The notes below the pieces were generated by a model, which saw only the letters and a list, made by a program, of their open reading frames with translations, was not told where the DNA came from and did not search any database. The position numbers were made by a program, and so were the translations under genes. Source: an uncultured Fretibacterium sp. (GTDB taxonomy: Bacteria; Synergistota; Synergistia; Synergistales; Aminobacteriaceae). From it: a stretch of 53,962 nucleotides of DNA. The stretch spans positions 1-53,962 of the forward strand of contig NZ_CAUUWA010000011.1 in NCBI RefSeq assembly GCF_963548695.1, in the 5' to 3' direction. Below are positions 14,123 to 27,934 of this stretch, piece after piece (positions within the stretch are counted from its first letter, which is position 1; each line of letters begins with the position of its first letter).

Positions 14123-15226
14123 TTACTTGGCCGTCTCCGTGTCTTCAGCAGGGACTTCCGGGGCCGCCGAATGTTTTTTTCTCTCCCTGGAGGCCGGCGG
14201 AGCCGCCAGCAGTGCGGCCTCGCCGCTGCCCATGAGCACGGCGATGGGCCTCAGGGGCTGTATGTTCTCGCAGACGATCTTGATGATGGAGGCGATGGGG
14301 ACGGACAACAGGGCTCCCGGTATTCCCCAGATGGTTCCCCAGAGCAGCAGGGACAGGAGGATAACGACGGGACTGAGTCCCAGGCGGTCTCCCACGACCT
14401 TGGGCGTGATGACGTTGCCGATGGTGATCTGGATGGCCGTCAGGGAGATCAATACGACCAGGGGCTTGAACAGGCTGGGGGAAAATTGCAGAACGGCCAT
14501 TAGGACGGGGGGAATCGTGGCGATAATGGAGCCCACGGTCGGAATGAAGTTCAGGAGAAAGGTCAGGACGCCCCACCCGGACGCCAGTTCCACGCCAAGG
14601 GCGACGAGCACCAGCCAGGCGCAGAAGGCCGTGGCCAGGCTGATGAGGCTCAAAGTCCCAAGATAACGGCTGATCTGCCGGGAGATCGTGTCGAGGATGT
14701 TCTTGATCCTGAAGGCGCTCGTGCCCGAGAAGGATTTGTCGATCTTCTCGTTGACGTAAGGGGCCTCCAGAAGCATGAACATCAAAAACACCAGGGTCAG
14801 GACGAACTTGCTCGAGAATGCCACGACCAGCTCCGAGATGTTGCGCACATAGCGTCCCAGAAGATCGAGCCAGTTGAAGTTGGATATGGTCGACGGGGGG
14901 ATGTTCAGGGCATTCAGGATGTTGTTGAACATCATGTTGAGCTTGGAATAGTACAGATTGTACGCTCGATTGAACTCCACGGCCTGCAGGGTGCAGAAGT
15001 AGATCCCGAGGACGCAGACGCTGAAAAATATGGCGAAGACCAGGGTGATGTTCAGGATGGGGGGCAGATGGATTCTCCAGCCCAGCCTGATGACGGGGCG
15101 AAAGACCTGGAGGATGAACCACGCGACGACCAGGGGAATGAACACCCCGCTGGCCAGATTCAGAATCGTGCAAAGAGCGATGGCGGACAGCAAGGCCACG
15201 AGCCCCACCAAAACCTTCATGTTCAT
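14123..15226 (-). CDS. AI-2E / PerM family membrane transporter
   Basis: The 367-residue protein has about seven or eight hydrophobic segments: residues 4-40 hold two close helices (VLVGLVALLSAIALCTIL and VFIPLVVAWFILQVF), and the rest follow in the C-terminal half. The family signature region GWGVLTFLLNFIPTVGSIIA is present, with VVGDRLGLSPVVILLSLLLW and GIPGALLSVPIASIIKI downstream. Members export autoinducer-2 or other small molecules, or act as Na+(Li+)/H+ antiporters; the substrate cannot be told from sequence. The charged C-terminal tail (from about 340) is lineage-specific. The gene stands alone on the reverse strand, facing away from tRNA-Leu and rpoBC. Confidence 0.85.
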   Translation of the reverse strand: MNMKVLVGLVALLSAIALCTILNLASGVFIPLVVAWFILQVFRPVIRLGWRIHLPPILNITLVFAIFFSVCVLGIYFCTLQAVEFNRAYNLYYSKLNMMFNNILNALNIPPSTISNFNWLDLLGRYVRNISELVVAFSSKFVLTLVFLMFMLLEAPYVNEKIDKSFSGTSAFRIKNILDTISRQISRYLGTLSLISLATAFCAWLVLVALGVELASGWGVLTFLLNFIPTVGSIIATIPPVLMAVLQFSPSLFKPLVVLISLTAIQITIGNVITPKVVGDRLGLSPVVILLSLLLWGTIWGIPGALLSVPIASIIKIVCENIQPLRPIAVLMGSGEAALLAAPPASRERKKHSAAPEVPAEDTETAK

Positions 15227-15419
15227 TCGGCATCCCCCTCGTCCTTAAGTTTTCGCGGCTGCCGCTTTCCGTTACGAATTTCCATCTTGGGATATCGTGT
15301 CCCCCGTTCGGTGGTTACTTTAGCACAGATACCGCCTCCTGACGATACGATACAGAAGTTTTTCAAAAACTTGCCCCAAATTTTCACTCGAATTTGTTAA
15401 AAAAATCTGCTTTTGCCCC

Positions 15420-15448
15420 TTGCCAAACCTCGGTAGGCTTGCTAGAAT
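15420..15448 (+). promoter_or_regulatory. tRNA-Leu promoter
   Basis: TTGCCA (15420-15425) and TAGAAT (15443-15448) are 17 bases apart. The -10 ends 14 bases before the tRNA 5' end. Confidence 0.65.
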
Positions 15449-15462
15449 ACCTCTTGTTTCAA

Positions 15463-15549
15463 GCCCGGGTGGCGGAATTGGTAGACGCGCTAGATTCAGG
15501 TTCTAGTAGTCGCAAGGCTGTGGAGGTTCGAGTCCTCTCTCGGGCACCA
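15463..15549 (+). tRNA. tRNA-Leu (CAG)
   Basis: This is an 87-base cloverleaf with a 7-bp acceptor stem (GCCCGGG with CTCGGGC, one G-U pair), D arm with GGTAGAC, anticodon stem CTAGA/TCTAG with loop TTCAGGT, a long class II variable arm, T arm GGTTCGAGTCC and an encoded CCA. The anticodon is CAG. Confidence 0.96.
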
Positions 15550-15560
15550 TCGTTAGAGTG

Positions 15561-15600
15561 AAAGGATATAGTCGTGTCGGTTGACAGGGCTATATCCTTT
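15561..15600 (+). terminator. Hairpin after tRNA-Leu, overlapping the rpoBC promoter
   Basis: An 11-bp stem AAAGGATATAG (15561-15571) pairs with CTATATCCTTT (15590-15600) across an 18-base loop, giving a short T-run. It probably ends the tRNA transcript. The TTGACA of the next promoter lies in its loop. Confidence 0.55.
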
Positions 15601-15609
15601 TGTTATCAT
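15581..15609 (+). promoter_or_regulatory. rpoBC promoter
   Basis: TTGACA (15581-15586) and TATCAT (15604-15609) are separated by exactly 17 bases, a near-consensus sigma-70 promoter. Transcription would start near 15616, about 45 bases before the rpoB start codon. The spacer contains one arm of the upstream hairpin. Confidence 0.7.
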
Positions 15610-15659
15610 TGGAGTTCGGCATAAAATTCCCCCATTTGGCAAGGGAGGTCCTTCAGTCC

Positions 15660-18600
15660 ATGCCCGAATTTGTTCCGGTAAGCAAAAAACGGCAGCGCTA
15701 CACCTTCGGACGTGCATACGATCTCGTCGAGATGCCCGATATGATCGAAGTGCAGCGGGATTCCTATCGATGGTTCTACCAGGATGATGTGGCTCCAGAG
15801 GCTCGTTCGATGCAGGGGTTGCAGGAACTGCTTCATGAGGTCTTTCCTATCGAGAGTTATGACGGTCAGTTTGTTCTCGAATTTGTCCGCTATCATATCG
15901 ACAGCCCCAATCTTCTCGAGGAGGAGGCGCGACAGAGGGATATGACCTGGGCGCGTCCCATCCGGGCCACGATTCGCCTTGCCAATACGAAGACGCAGGA
16001 GGTCAAGGAGGAGAAGATCTTCCTCGGCGAATTTCCCGTGATGACGGACAGGGGAACCTTCATTATTAATGGAACCGAGCGCGTCGTCATCAATCAGTTG
16101 GCGCGCTCCGCGGGCATTTACTTCAATCGGGGAGAGGGGGCCGGCCACGATGCCTGTTTGGCGAAATTGATCCCGGATCGCGGGGCCTGGCTGGATTTCT
16201 CATCGGCCCCAGGCGAGATCGTGTCGGTCAACATCGACAACCGCAAGAAGCTTCCGGTCACGCTCCTGTTCAAGGCCTTTGGGGCGGAGAACAACGACGC
16301 CATCATCTCCCTTTTCGGAGCGGAACCGACCTTCATGGAGTTTGGGGACGAGATGCGGGGAAGGCTCTCCGCCGCGGATATCCTGGACCCGGAGGGCAAC
16401 GTCGTCGTGGCCCGCGGGCGTCCCGTTACGCGCGAGGCCCTGGAGACCCTCGCGCGGCTCAACCCCGGAGGCCGGGGCGGCATCGACGTGCTGGGGCTGG
16501 ACCCCTCTCTGGCCTTGACGCTGGAGAGGGACGTCACCCAGAGCTCGGACGAGGCGATGCAGGAGATATTCCGCCGACTGCGCCCCAACGAGCCGGCCCG
16601 CGTCGAAAACGCACGGGAGTATCTGAAATCCCTTTTCTTCGATCCCCGACGCTACACTCTGGGGCGAGTCGGGCGTTATAAGCTGAACCGCCGCCTGGGG
16701 CTCGATATCGAGGCGAATACGCGCCTTCTCACCCTGCAGGATCTGGTCGCGATCGTTCGGGAGATGTTCGCGATGAAGGCTTTGGATAAGAAGAGCGACG
16801 ATATCGACCACCTGGGCAATCGGCGGGTGCGCTCCATCGGTGAGCTGCTGCAGAACCAGATCCGCATCGGGCTCCTGCGCATGGAGCGCATCGCCCGCGA
16901 GCGTATGACCACGATGCCCAACCTCAGCACGGCGACGGGAGGCGAACTGATCAACGTCCGGCCTATTTCCGCCGCGCTTCGGGAGTTCTACGGCTCCGGG
17001 CAGCTGTCCCAGTTCATGGACCAGACCAACCCGCTTGCCGAGGTGACGCATCGTCGTCGCCTCTCCGCCCTCGGGCCTGGGGGGCTCAGTAGGGAGCGGG
17101 CCGGTTTCGAGGCGCGCGACGTGCACTATACGCATTATGGCCGCGTCTGTCCCATCGAGACCCCCGAGGGACCGAACATCGGGCTGGTCTCGTCCCTGAC
17201 CACCTATGCCCGCCTGAACGAGCACGGCTTCCTCATCACCCCGCGCCGCAAGGTGAAGGATGGCAAGCTGACGGAGGACATCGAGTTTTTGTCCGCGGAC
17301 GACGAGGACAATTATCACATCGCCATGGCCAATACTCCCCTGGAGGAGGATGGGGTGACGATCGCGGGCACGGATTGTCCAACCCGCCACCAGGACGACA
17401 TCGACACGATCCCCACCGACCAGGTGGACTACATGGACGTCTCGCCCAAGCAGATCGTCTCCTCCTCGACGGCGCTGATCCCATTCCTGGAACATGATGA
17501 CGCAAACCGGGCCCTCATGGGGTCCAACATGCAGCGTCAGGCCGTGCCCCTGCTACTGCCCGAGGCCCCCGTCGTGGGGACCGGTATAGAGCACCGCATC
17601 GCCAAGGACTCGGGGTCCTGCGTCGTGGCTGCGGAGGCGGGGGAGGTGCGCTGGGTGGACTCCGAGCGCATCGAGATCCGCTCCAAGAAGGGCAGCGTGC
17701 GCGTTTACAACCTCATCAAATTCCGCCGTTCCAACCAGTGCACGGTGATCCACCAACGGCCTCTGGTCTCGAAAGGAGATGCCGTGGAGAAGGGGGAGAT
17801 CATCGCCGACGGTCAGGCCGTGGATAACGGCGAGCTGGCGCTGGGGCAGAACGTCCTCGTCGCCTTCGTCCCCTGGGAGGGCTACAACTTCGAGGATGCA
17901 ATCCTGCTGAGCGAGAACCTGGTCAAGGAGGACAAATTCTCCTCGATGCACATCGAGGAATACGAGATCGACGCCCGGGAGACGAAGTTGGGGCCTGAGG
18001 AGATCACCCGCGACATCCCGAACGTCGGCGAGGACATGTTGCGCAACCTCGACGATACAGGGATCATCCGAATCGGGGCCGAGGTGAACTCGGGCGACAT
18101 CCTGGTGGGGAAGGTGACGCCCAAGGGAGAGTCGGACCAGACCCCCGAGGAGAAGCTGCTGCGTGCCATCTTCGGGGAGAAGGCCCGGGAGGTCCGGGAC
18201 AACTCCCTGAAGCTGCCCCACGGTTCCCGTGGCAAGGTCGTCGCCGTCAAACAGATGGAGCGTAAGGACAACCCCGATGCGCTCGGCCCCGGAGTTATCC
18301 GCACCGTCAAGGTCTATGTGGCGCAGTGGCGCAAGATAACAGTGGGGGACAAGATGGCGGGACGGCACGGCAACAAGGGCGTGGTGAGCCGCATCCTGCC
18401 CGTCGAGGATATGCCCTATCTTCCCGATGGGACGCCCGTCGACGTGGTCCTGAACCCGCTGGGCGTCCCCAGCCGTATGAACCTGGGGCAGGTGCTCGAG
18501 ACCATCATGGGCTTCGTCGCCGTGCACAACGGCTGGCACGTCGCCACGCCGGTCTTCGAGGGCGCCCAGGAGCAGGAGATCTTCGAGAACATGAAGGAGC

Positions 18601-19289
18601 TTGCGGCACGGAAATACCCCGATCTTACCGAGGACGGCATGATCGCGCTCCGGGATGGGCGCACGGGTGAGCTCATGGAGAAGAAGGTCACGATCGGCTG
18701 CATGTACATGCTGAAGCTGATTCACCTTGTGGACGACAAGATCCACGCCCGCTCCACGGGGCCCTACAGCCTGATCACCCAGCAGCCCCTGGGCGGCAAG
18801 GCCCAGTTCGGCGGCCAGCGATTTGGGGAGATGGAGGTCTGGGCGCTCGAGGGATACGGTGCGGCCAACGTACTGCAGGAGATGCTGACCGTGAAATCGG
18901 ACGATATTCGGGGTCGGGACAAGACCTACGAGCGCATCGTCAAGGGGCAGAGCCTCGTGAAGCCCGGCGTCCCCGAGAGCTTCCGGGTCCTGGTCAAGGA
19001 GCTGCAGGGGCTGGGGCTGGACGTCGAGGTACAGTACGACGACGGATCGGTCGGCGGAATGACGCTGGATGACGAGGAGGAGGAGCGGGGCGCGTATCTG
19101 ACCGCCCAGTCCGCGTCCTCGTCGGTATTCGACGAGGATTCCCCGGCATCGGGCGACGTGCGCGTGGATGACTCCGAGGAGCGGGGCGACATCTTCGATG
19201 TCCCGGACGTCTTCATTGAGGAAAAGGAAGCTCTCTCGGAGGGGCTGTCGTTGGTAGGGGATGCAGCCGGGGATGAAGAAGGAGACTGA
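15660..19289 (+). CDS. rpoB: DNA-directed RNA polymerase subunit beta
   Basis: The protein has 1209 residues from the ATG at 15660 (MPEFVPVSKKRQRYTFGRAY), with GGGAGG upstream; an in-frame TTG at 15600 lies inside the promoter and is not used. The rifampicin-binding region begins at about residue 445 (GSGQLSQFMDQTNPLAEVTH); the positions equal to E. coli Q513, D516, H526 and S531 are wild type. ALGPGGLSRERAGFE, TPEGPNIGLV, NFEDAILLSENLV and KMAGRHGNKGVVS are in order. The C-terminus carries an extra acidic tail of about 70 residues after the conserved end. Unusually, rplK-A-J-L do not precede it; tRNA-Leu does. rpoC follows 6 bases later. Confidence 0.98.
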   Translation: MPEFVPVSKKRQRYTFGRAYDLVEMPDMIEVQRDSYRWFYQDDVAPEARSMQGLQELLHEVFPIESYDGQFVLEFVRYHIDSPNLLEEEARQRDMTWARPIRATIRLANTKTQEVKEEKIFLGEFPVMTDRGTFIINGTERVVINQLARSAGIYFNRGEGAGHDACLAKLIPDRGAWLDFSSAPGEIVSVNIDNRKKLPVTLLFKAFGAENNDAIISLFGAEPTFMEFGDEMRGRLSAADILDPEGNVVVARGRPVTREALETLARLNPGGRGGIDVLGLDPSLALTLERDVTQSSDEAMQEIFRRLRPNEPARVENAREYLKSLFFDPRRYTLGRVGRYKLNRRLGLDIEANTRLLTLQDLVAIVREMFAMKALDKKSDDIDHLGNRRVRSIGELLQNQIRIGLLRMERIARERMTTMPNLSTATGGELINVRPISAALREFYGSGQLSQFMDQTNPLAEVTHRRRLSALGPGGLSRERAGFEARDVHYTHYGRVCPIETPEGPNIGLVSSLTTYARLNEHGFLITPRRKVKDGKLTEDIEFLSADDEDNYHIAMANTPLEEDGVTIAGTDCPTRHQDDIDTIPTDQVDYMDVSPKQIVSSSTALIPFLEHDDANRALMGSNMQRQAVPLLLPEAPVVGTGIEHRIAKDSGSCVVAAEAGEVRWVDSERIEIRSKKGSVRVYNLIKFRRSNQCTVIHQRPLVSKGDAVEKGEIIADGQAVDNGELALGQNVLVAFVPWEGYNFEDAILLSENLVKEDKFSSMHIEEYEIDARETKLGPEEITRDIPNVGEDMLRNLDDTGIIRIGAEVNSGDILVGKVTPKGESDQTPEEKLLRAIFGEKAREVRDNSLKLPHGSRGKVVAVKQMERKDNPDALGPGVIRTVKVYVAQWRKITVGDKMAGRHGNKGVVSRILPVEDMPYLPDGTPVDVVLNPLGVPSRMNLGQVLETIMGFVAVHNGWHVATPVFEGAQEQEIFENMKELAARKYPDLTEDGMIALRDGRTGELMEKKVTIGCMYMLKLIHLVDDKIHARSTGPYSLITQQPLGGKAQFGGQRFGEMEVWALEGYGAANVLQEMLTVKSDDIRGRDKTYERIVKGQSLVKPGVPESFRVLVKELQGLGLDVEVQYDDGSVGGMTLDDEEEERGAYLTAQSASSSVFDEDSPASGDVRVDDSEERGDIFDVPDVFIEEKEALSEGLSLVGDAAGDEEGD

Positions 19290-19295
19290 CGGGAT

Positions 19296-24449
<5,154 letters not shown>

Positions 24450-24474
24450 CCGCCTCCAACTTGTCACGACCTGA

Positions 24475-24507
24475 GACCCTCCGCAGGGCAGAGCCCTGCG
24501 GAGGGTC
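24475..24507 (+). terminator. Hairpin after rpoC
   Basis: A perfect 15-bp stem (24475-24489 with 24493-24507, loop AGA) lies 26 bases after the rpoC stop. GAAAATGG follows rather than a T-run, so it may stop polymerase weakly or protect the mRNA 3' end. Confidence 0.6.
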
Positions 24508-24538
24508 GAAAATGGTTGTGTCCAAATTTCAGAGTTTA

Positions 24539-24547
24539 TGCTATACT
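24539..24547 (+). promoter_or_regulatory. Extended -10 promoter for the rpmH operon
   Basis: TGC-TATACT (24539-24547) is an extended -10 element with only a weak -35 (TGTCCA, 17 bases upstream). The leader to rpmH is about 115 bases and AT-rich. I found no DnaA boxes in 24450-24668. Confidence 0.45.
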
Positions 24548-24668
24548 ATCTTAGTTTATGTGCTTGTTGCACAGCTTGTTTTGTCGTCTTAAGCCCTGTT
24601 TGGCTCTATTATGAAACTCTTTCGCAAAGTTTTCGTTAGGATAGATAGACAGTAAGGAGGCGTTGTTT

Positions 24669-24809
24669 ATGGATAAGGGGACCTTTCAGCCGCACAGAAA
24701 GCCGCGCAAGAGGAAGATCGGTTTTCTCGCCCGTTCTTCCTCTCCCTCGGGGCGCAAGATCCTTCGCAACCGAAGGCGCAAGGGCCGCAAGTGCCTGACC
24801 ATGGCGTAA
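24669..24809 (+). CDS. rpmH: 50S ribosomal protein L34
   Basis: A 46-residue, very basic protein with the L34 pattern TFQPHRKPRKRKIGFLAR, then SGRKILRNRRRKGRK. The ATG at 24669 is preceded by AAGGAGG at 7-8 bases. It overlaps the rnpA start by 19 bases. rpmH-rnpA-yidD-yidC is a widely conserved order. Confidence 0.95.
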   Translation: MDKGTFQPHRKPRKRKIGFLARSSSPSGRKILRNRRRKGRKCLTMA

Positions 24810-25183
24810 CCCTGAGGAAAGGTCGGGAGTTCGACCTCATCTTCCGCACCGGTCTTCGCGTCCAGGGAGATCTGGTGCGGTTGTTGTTTTTGAGGAGTCC
24901 GGGGCAACTCGAACCGCGCGTGGGGTACGCGGTGGGCAAGCGGCAGGGGAAGGCCCATGTCCGCAACCGGGGGCGCCGCATTCTGCGCGAGGCCTTTCGG
25001 CGTCTGGCGCCTTGGGTGGTCTCGGATGCGGCGCTCGTCCTCTCTCTGAAGGACCGGGCTCTTGGCGCCTCCGCCGTTGCCGTCTGGCATGATATGACCA
25101 GGGTCCTGTGGCGTCAGGGTCTTTTGCTCGATGGGTGGGGTGGAGCGGACTGGGATGCGCCCGTCTTGCATCGTGTTCCCTGA
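24791..25183 (+). CDS. rnpA: Ribonuclease P protein component
   Basis: The protein has 130 residues from a GTG at 24791, overlapping rpmH by 19 bases in another frame. The start agrees with the family: VTLRKGREFDLIFRTGLRVQ. The RNA-binding motif RNRGRRILREAFRRL is intact. It is the protein subunit that helps the RNase P RNA remove 5' leaders from pre-tRNA. The C-terminus is slightly longer than usual (GLLLDGWGGADWDAPVL) and overlaps the start of yidD by 29 bases. Confidence 0.92.
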   Translation: MPDHGVTLRKGREFDLIFRTGLRVQGDLVRLLFLRSPGQLEPRVGYAVGKRQGKAHVRNRGRRILREAFRRLAPWVVSDAALVLSLKDRALGASAVAVWHDMTRVLWRQGLLLDGWGGADWDAPVLHRVP

Positions 25184-25478
25184 ACGCCCGCGGGGCTCGC
25201 GTCGGCGACGCTGTGGCAGTCCCGTCGCAGTTCTGGTGGTGCTGCTAATTCGAGGGTATCAGCGTTTCATATCGCCTCTGCTGGGACACCGATGCCGTTT
25301 TTACCCATCCTGTTCCCAGTACGCGCTTGTCGTGTTCCAGGAATGGGGTTTTTTCATGGGCGCATGGATGACGCTTCGGCGCCTCTTGAAGTGTGGCCCG
25401 TGGCACGAGGGGGGCTACGACCCTCCTCCGAGACGTTGCGGTTCTGCCAAGTCGGATAGGGATGGTGAACTTTTTTGA
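25155..25478 (+). CDS. yidD: Membrane protein insertion efficiency factor YidD
   Basis: The protein has 107 residues from the ATG at 25155; an ATG at 25131 is possible but lacks a ribosome-binding site. The core is classic YidD: LIRGYQRFISPLLGHRCRFY, PSCSQYA, then RRLLKCGPWHEGGYDPPP. The three conserved Cys residues are present. YidD is a small amphipathic protein at the inner membrane face that helps YidC-dependent insertion. Its N-terminal half-helix (VAVLVVLLIRGYQRF) gives the membrane association. The stop overlaps the yidC start (TTGA). Confidence 0.92.
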   Translation: MRPSCIVFPERPRGSRRRRCGSPVAVLVVLLIRGYQRFISPLLGHRCRFYPSCSQYALVVFQEWGFFMGAWMTLRRLLKCGPWHEGGYDPPPRRCGSAKSDRDGELF

Positions 25479-26287
25479 GTTATTTGTGGACACAGGCCGG
25501 AAACTTTATGACATGGCTTTTGGAAAGCCTTTACCTGCTGACGAACTCCTGGGGGCTGGCGATCATCCTCCTGACGATTCTGGTTCGCATCGCCATGCAT
25601 CCCCTGACGCAGAAACAGATGGTCAGCATGCAGAGGATGCAGAAGCTTCAGCCTATGATGAAGGTCCTGCAGGAGAAATACAAGGACGACAAGGAGACAC
25701 TGAACCGAGAGGTGATGTCCCTCTATAAGGAGCACAAGGTCAACCCGGCTGCAGGGTGCCTGCCCCTGCTCATTCAGCTTCCCATCTTCATCCTGCTCTA
25801 CAGCGCCCTGTCCCGTCACGGTTTTACCGACGCTACATTCTTGTCCGTCCAGCTCGACGGATCAGTCCTGACGACCATCGCCAAGGCCATCAATCTGGTG
25901 GATGAGGCCGGAGTCCCCATTCCGAACAGCCAGCTTGGCTTCGTCATGGTGGTTTTTTCCGCCCTGACCAACCCCTCGCTGCTTTTCTCCAACCTGGGCG
26001 TGTGGCTTCCCAACACCGTCCTTCTGTTGATCATCGCGTTCCTTACCTGGTATCAGCAGCATATTTCAGCCTCAGGGAACCCCCAGATGGCCATGATGAG
26101 CTGGTTCATGCCCATTTTCCTGACCTTCATCTGCCTCAGCCTGCCTGGAGGGGTTCTGCTTTACTGGGGCGTCTCCTCCCTGCTCGGGGTGGTTCATCAG
26201 CTGCGCGTCATCCGCAGGACCAGCCAGGAAATGCAGGAAAAACCACTGCTCTTCCAAGAGAAGCCGACGCGCAAATCCGGAGCGTGA
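25475..26287 (+). CDS. yidC: Membrane protein insertase YidC/Oxa1/Alb3 family
   Basis: The protein has 270 residues from a TTG that overlaps the yidD stop codon. It is the short, Gram-positive-like form without the large periplasmic domain of E. coli YidC. Membrane segments are at about 15-38 (SLYLLTNSWGLAIILLTILV), 90-110, 145-165, 178-195 and 210-232. The conserved MHPLTQKQMVSMQRMQKLQP follows TM1, with the Arg in LTILVRIAMHP serving as the groove Arg. It inserts and folds inner-membrane proteins with or without Sec. The short basic tail (RKSGA) may touch the ribosome. It is probably co-transcribed with khpB. Confidence 0.93.
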   Translation: MSYLWTQAGNFMTWLLESLYLLTNSWGLAIILLTILVRIAMHPLTQKQMVSMQRMQKLQPMMKVLQEKYKDDKETLNREVMSLYKEHKVNPAAGCLPLLIQLPIFILLYSALSRHGFTDATFLSVQLDGSVLTTIAKAINLVDEAGVPIPNSQLGFVMVVFSALTNPSLLFSNLGVWLPNTVLLLIIAFLTWYQQHISASGNPQMAMMSWFMPIFLTFICLSLPGGVLLYWGVSSLLGVVHQLRVIRRTSQEMQEKPLLFQEKPTRKSGA

Positions 26288-26365
26288 GCGTCGCGATGCG
26301 GGGAGGGGCGGGGATGGATTCGAGGTAGATTTGAAAGGACGAATTGAGGAAAGAAGGTTTTTTCC

Positions 26366-27076
26366 ATGACCGGCGATAGACATGTTATTGATGATAAGCA
26401 TCTTGTTTTCGACGTGAACACCGTCGAGGAAGCGCTGGCTCTGGCCTCCCGTCAATGGGGCGTTCCCGCGGAGGAACTCCGGTCCGAGGTGATTGGCTCC
26501 GAAAAAGGATTTTTAGGATTGTTCGGCAAAAAACTCAAGGTTGAGGTGACCTTGCCCGAGCGCTCCCTGCTTTGCAGGGGGCGGGACTTCGTGGACGACC
26601 TGCTGAAGCTTATGGAGCTTCGCGCCCACACGGTTCTTCGCGAGGAGGAAAACGTCGTCGACATCGAGGGGCAGGACGCGGAAATCCTGGTTGGCCGGCA
26701 CGGCGACGGCCTGAAGTCCATGGAGTACCTGCTGAACCTCGCCCTGCGCGACCCCGGGTCGCAGCCCCGCGTCCGTCTTGACAGTAACGGCTACAGGGAA
26801 CGCAGGATACGAAGCCTGGAGCGCCTGGCCGAGGCGACGGCCAGGCAGGTCGTGGAGTACGGGGTCCCCATTCGCCTCGACCCCATGCTCAGCTGGGAGC
26901 GTTGGGTGATTCACACCTCCCTCAAGGATCGGGAGGATGTCAAGACTGAGTCGGTGGGGGAGGCCCCGGAGCGCAAGGTGGTCGTCATGCCGAAGATCGA
27001 TGCCGCTAAACTCCAGGAGGGCGGTGGCTACAGGCCCGCATCGTCGCGTTTCCCGCACCATCGCAGGCGCCGCTGA
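26366..27076 (+). CDS. khpB: RNA-binding protein KhpB (Jag): Jag_N, KH and R3H domains
   Basis: The protein has 236 residues. Residues about 10-60 are the Jag N-terminal domain (VFDVNTVEEALALASRQWGV, then GSEKGFLGLFGKKLKV). A KH domain follows with the loop GRHGDGLKSMEYLLNLAL, where GxxG is GRHG. The R3H domain contains RLAEATARQVVEYGVPIRL, with MLSWERWVIHTSL at the site of the R-x3-H signature. Jag/KhpB binds RNA and affects division and cell-wall synthesis in Firmicutes. The tail (about 200-236) is extra and basic (RPASSRFPHHRRRR). It follows yidC as in most genomes. Confidence 0.88.
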   Translation: MTGDRHVIDDKHLVFDVNTVEEALALASRQWGVPAEELRSEVIGSEKGFLGLFGKKLKVEVTLPERSLLCRGRDFVDDLLKLMELRAHTVLREEENVVDIEGQDAEILVGRHGDGLKSMEYLLNLALRDPGSQPRVRLDSNGYRERRIRSLERLAEATARQVVEYGVPIRLDPMLSWERWVIHTSLKDREDVKTESVGEAPERKVVVMPKIDAAKLQEGGGYRPASSRFPHHRRRR

Positions 27077-27092
27077 CCGAATCAGGATCCCC

Positions 27093-27905
27093 ATGTTTCC
27101 CGTTCTCATAAAGATTGGAACGATAACCCTCGATACGTACTATGTTTTTTGGATGCTGGCGCTTTCCCTTGCGATGCTCTGGAGCATTCGGCGTTTTCGG
27201 CTCTACGGGGTGGACGACGGCGAGGCCCGGCGCGTGATCGGATGGGCGTTCTTCGCCATGCTCCTTGGCGCGCGGGCCTTCGAGTACCTCTGGAACTTCG
27301 ATGCCTATCATGAAAACCCCTCCCTGCTCCTGGACCTTCGCCATGGAGGTCTTTCGGAGGTGGGGGCGTTTACGGGGGCCTTTCTGGCCGCGTTCCTCCT
27401 CTGCTGGCGTAATCCGAAGCTTCCCTTCCAGCGGCTTTGCGACGTCGTCGCCCCTCCGGCGATCTTCACGATGGCCCTGGGACGATGGGGGTGCTTTTTC
27501 AACGGTTGCTGCGTCGGGATCCCCACGCTGCATCGTTTCGGCGTGCACTTCCCCTACGACCCGGCGTCCGTGATGCGCCATCCCACCCAGATCTACTACT
27601 CCGTCGCCTCTCTGGCGATCCTCGTGATCCTTTTAGCCGTCGAGCGCTTCACCCTGCGACACAGAAGCCGGGAAAGGAGGTTGGGGAGCGCCTCCGTGAT
27701 CACCCCGCTGGGATTGATCCTCTATTCCGCCATGCGCCTGTCCATCGATGGGCTGAGGGCCGAGGGGCTCCTCGAGGGGCTGGGCTTTTCGCATTGGGTC
27801 CTGCTGGCGGCGCTGCCCTTGGAGGTCCTGTGGCTGGCCGTCTCCGTTTGGTCCAACAGGACCGCCGTTTCAACCTCGGCGCCTGCAAAGGACGAGATTT
27901 CCTAG
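27093..27905 (+). CDS. lgt: Prolipoprotein diacylglyceryl transferase
   Basis: The protein has 270 residues from the ATG at 27093; the frame extends upstream into khpB but is not conserved there. Seven hydrophobic segments are evident. Lgt landmarks are HGGLSEVGAFTGAFLA, the loop ALGRWGCFFNGCC with an essential Arg, and MRHPTQIYYS. It transfers diacylglycerol from phosphatidylglycerol to the lipobox Cys of prolipoproteins. The GRWGCFFNGCC variant differs from the E. coli GRIGNFINGELWG, and members of this branch are sometimes only called Lgt-like. It lies between khpB and comEA; the comEA start is 30 bases downstream. Confidence 0.85.
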   Translation: MFPVLIKIGTITLDTYYVFWMLALSLAMLWSIRRFRLYGVDDGEARRVIGWAFFAMLLGARAFEYLWNFDAYHENPSLLLDLRHGGLSEVGAFTGAFLAAFLLCWRNPKLPFQRLCDVVAPPAIFTMALGRWGCFFNGCCVGIPTLHRFGVHFPYDPASVMRHPTQIYYSVASLAILVILLAVERFTLRHRSRERRLGSASVITPLGLILYSAMRLSIDGLRAEGLLEGLGFSHWVLLAALPLEVLWLAVSVWSNRTAVSTSAPAKDEIS

Positions 27906-27934
27906 GAGCCTAAAATCGAGGAGGTGGGGGTCGA

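Noticed and set aside
15600..15659. Upstream TTG start for rpoB
   Set aside because: It would begin inside the rpoBC promoter, and the conserved start MPEF with GGGAGG upstream fits better.
24450..24668. Replication origin beside rpmH
   Set aside because: No DnaA box (TTATCCACA-like) and no dnaA gene are visible.
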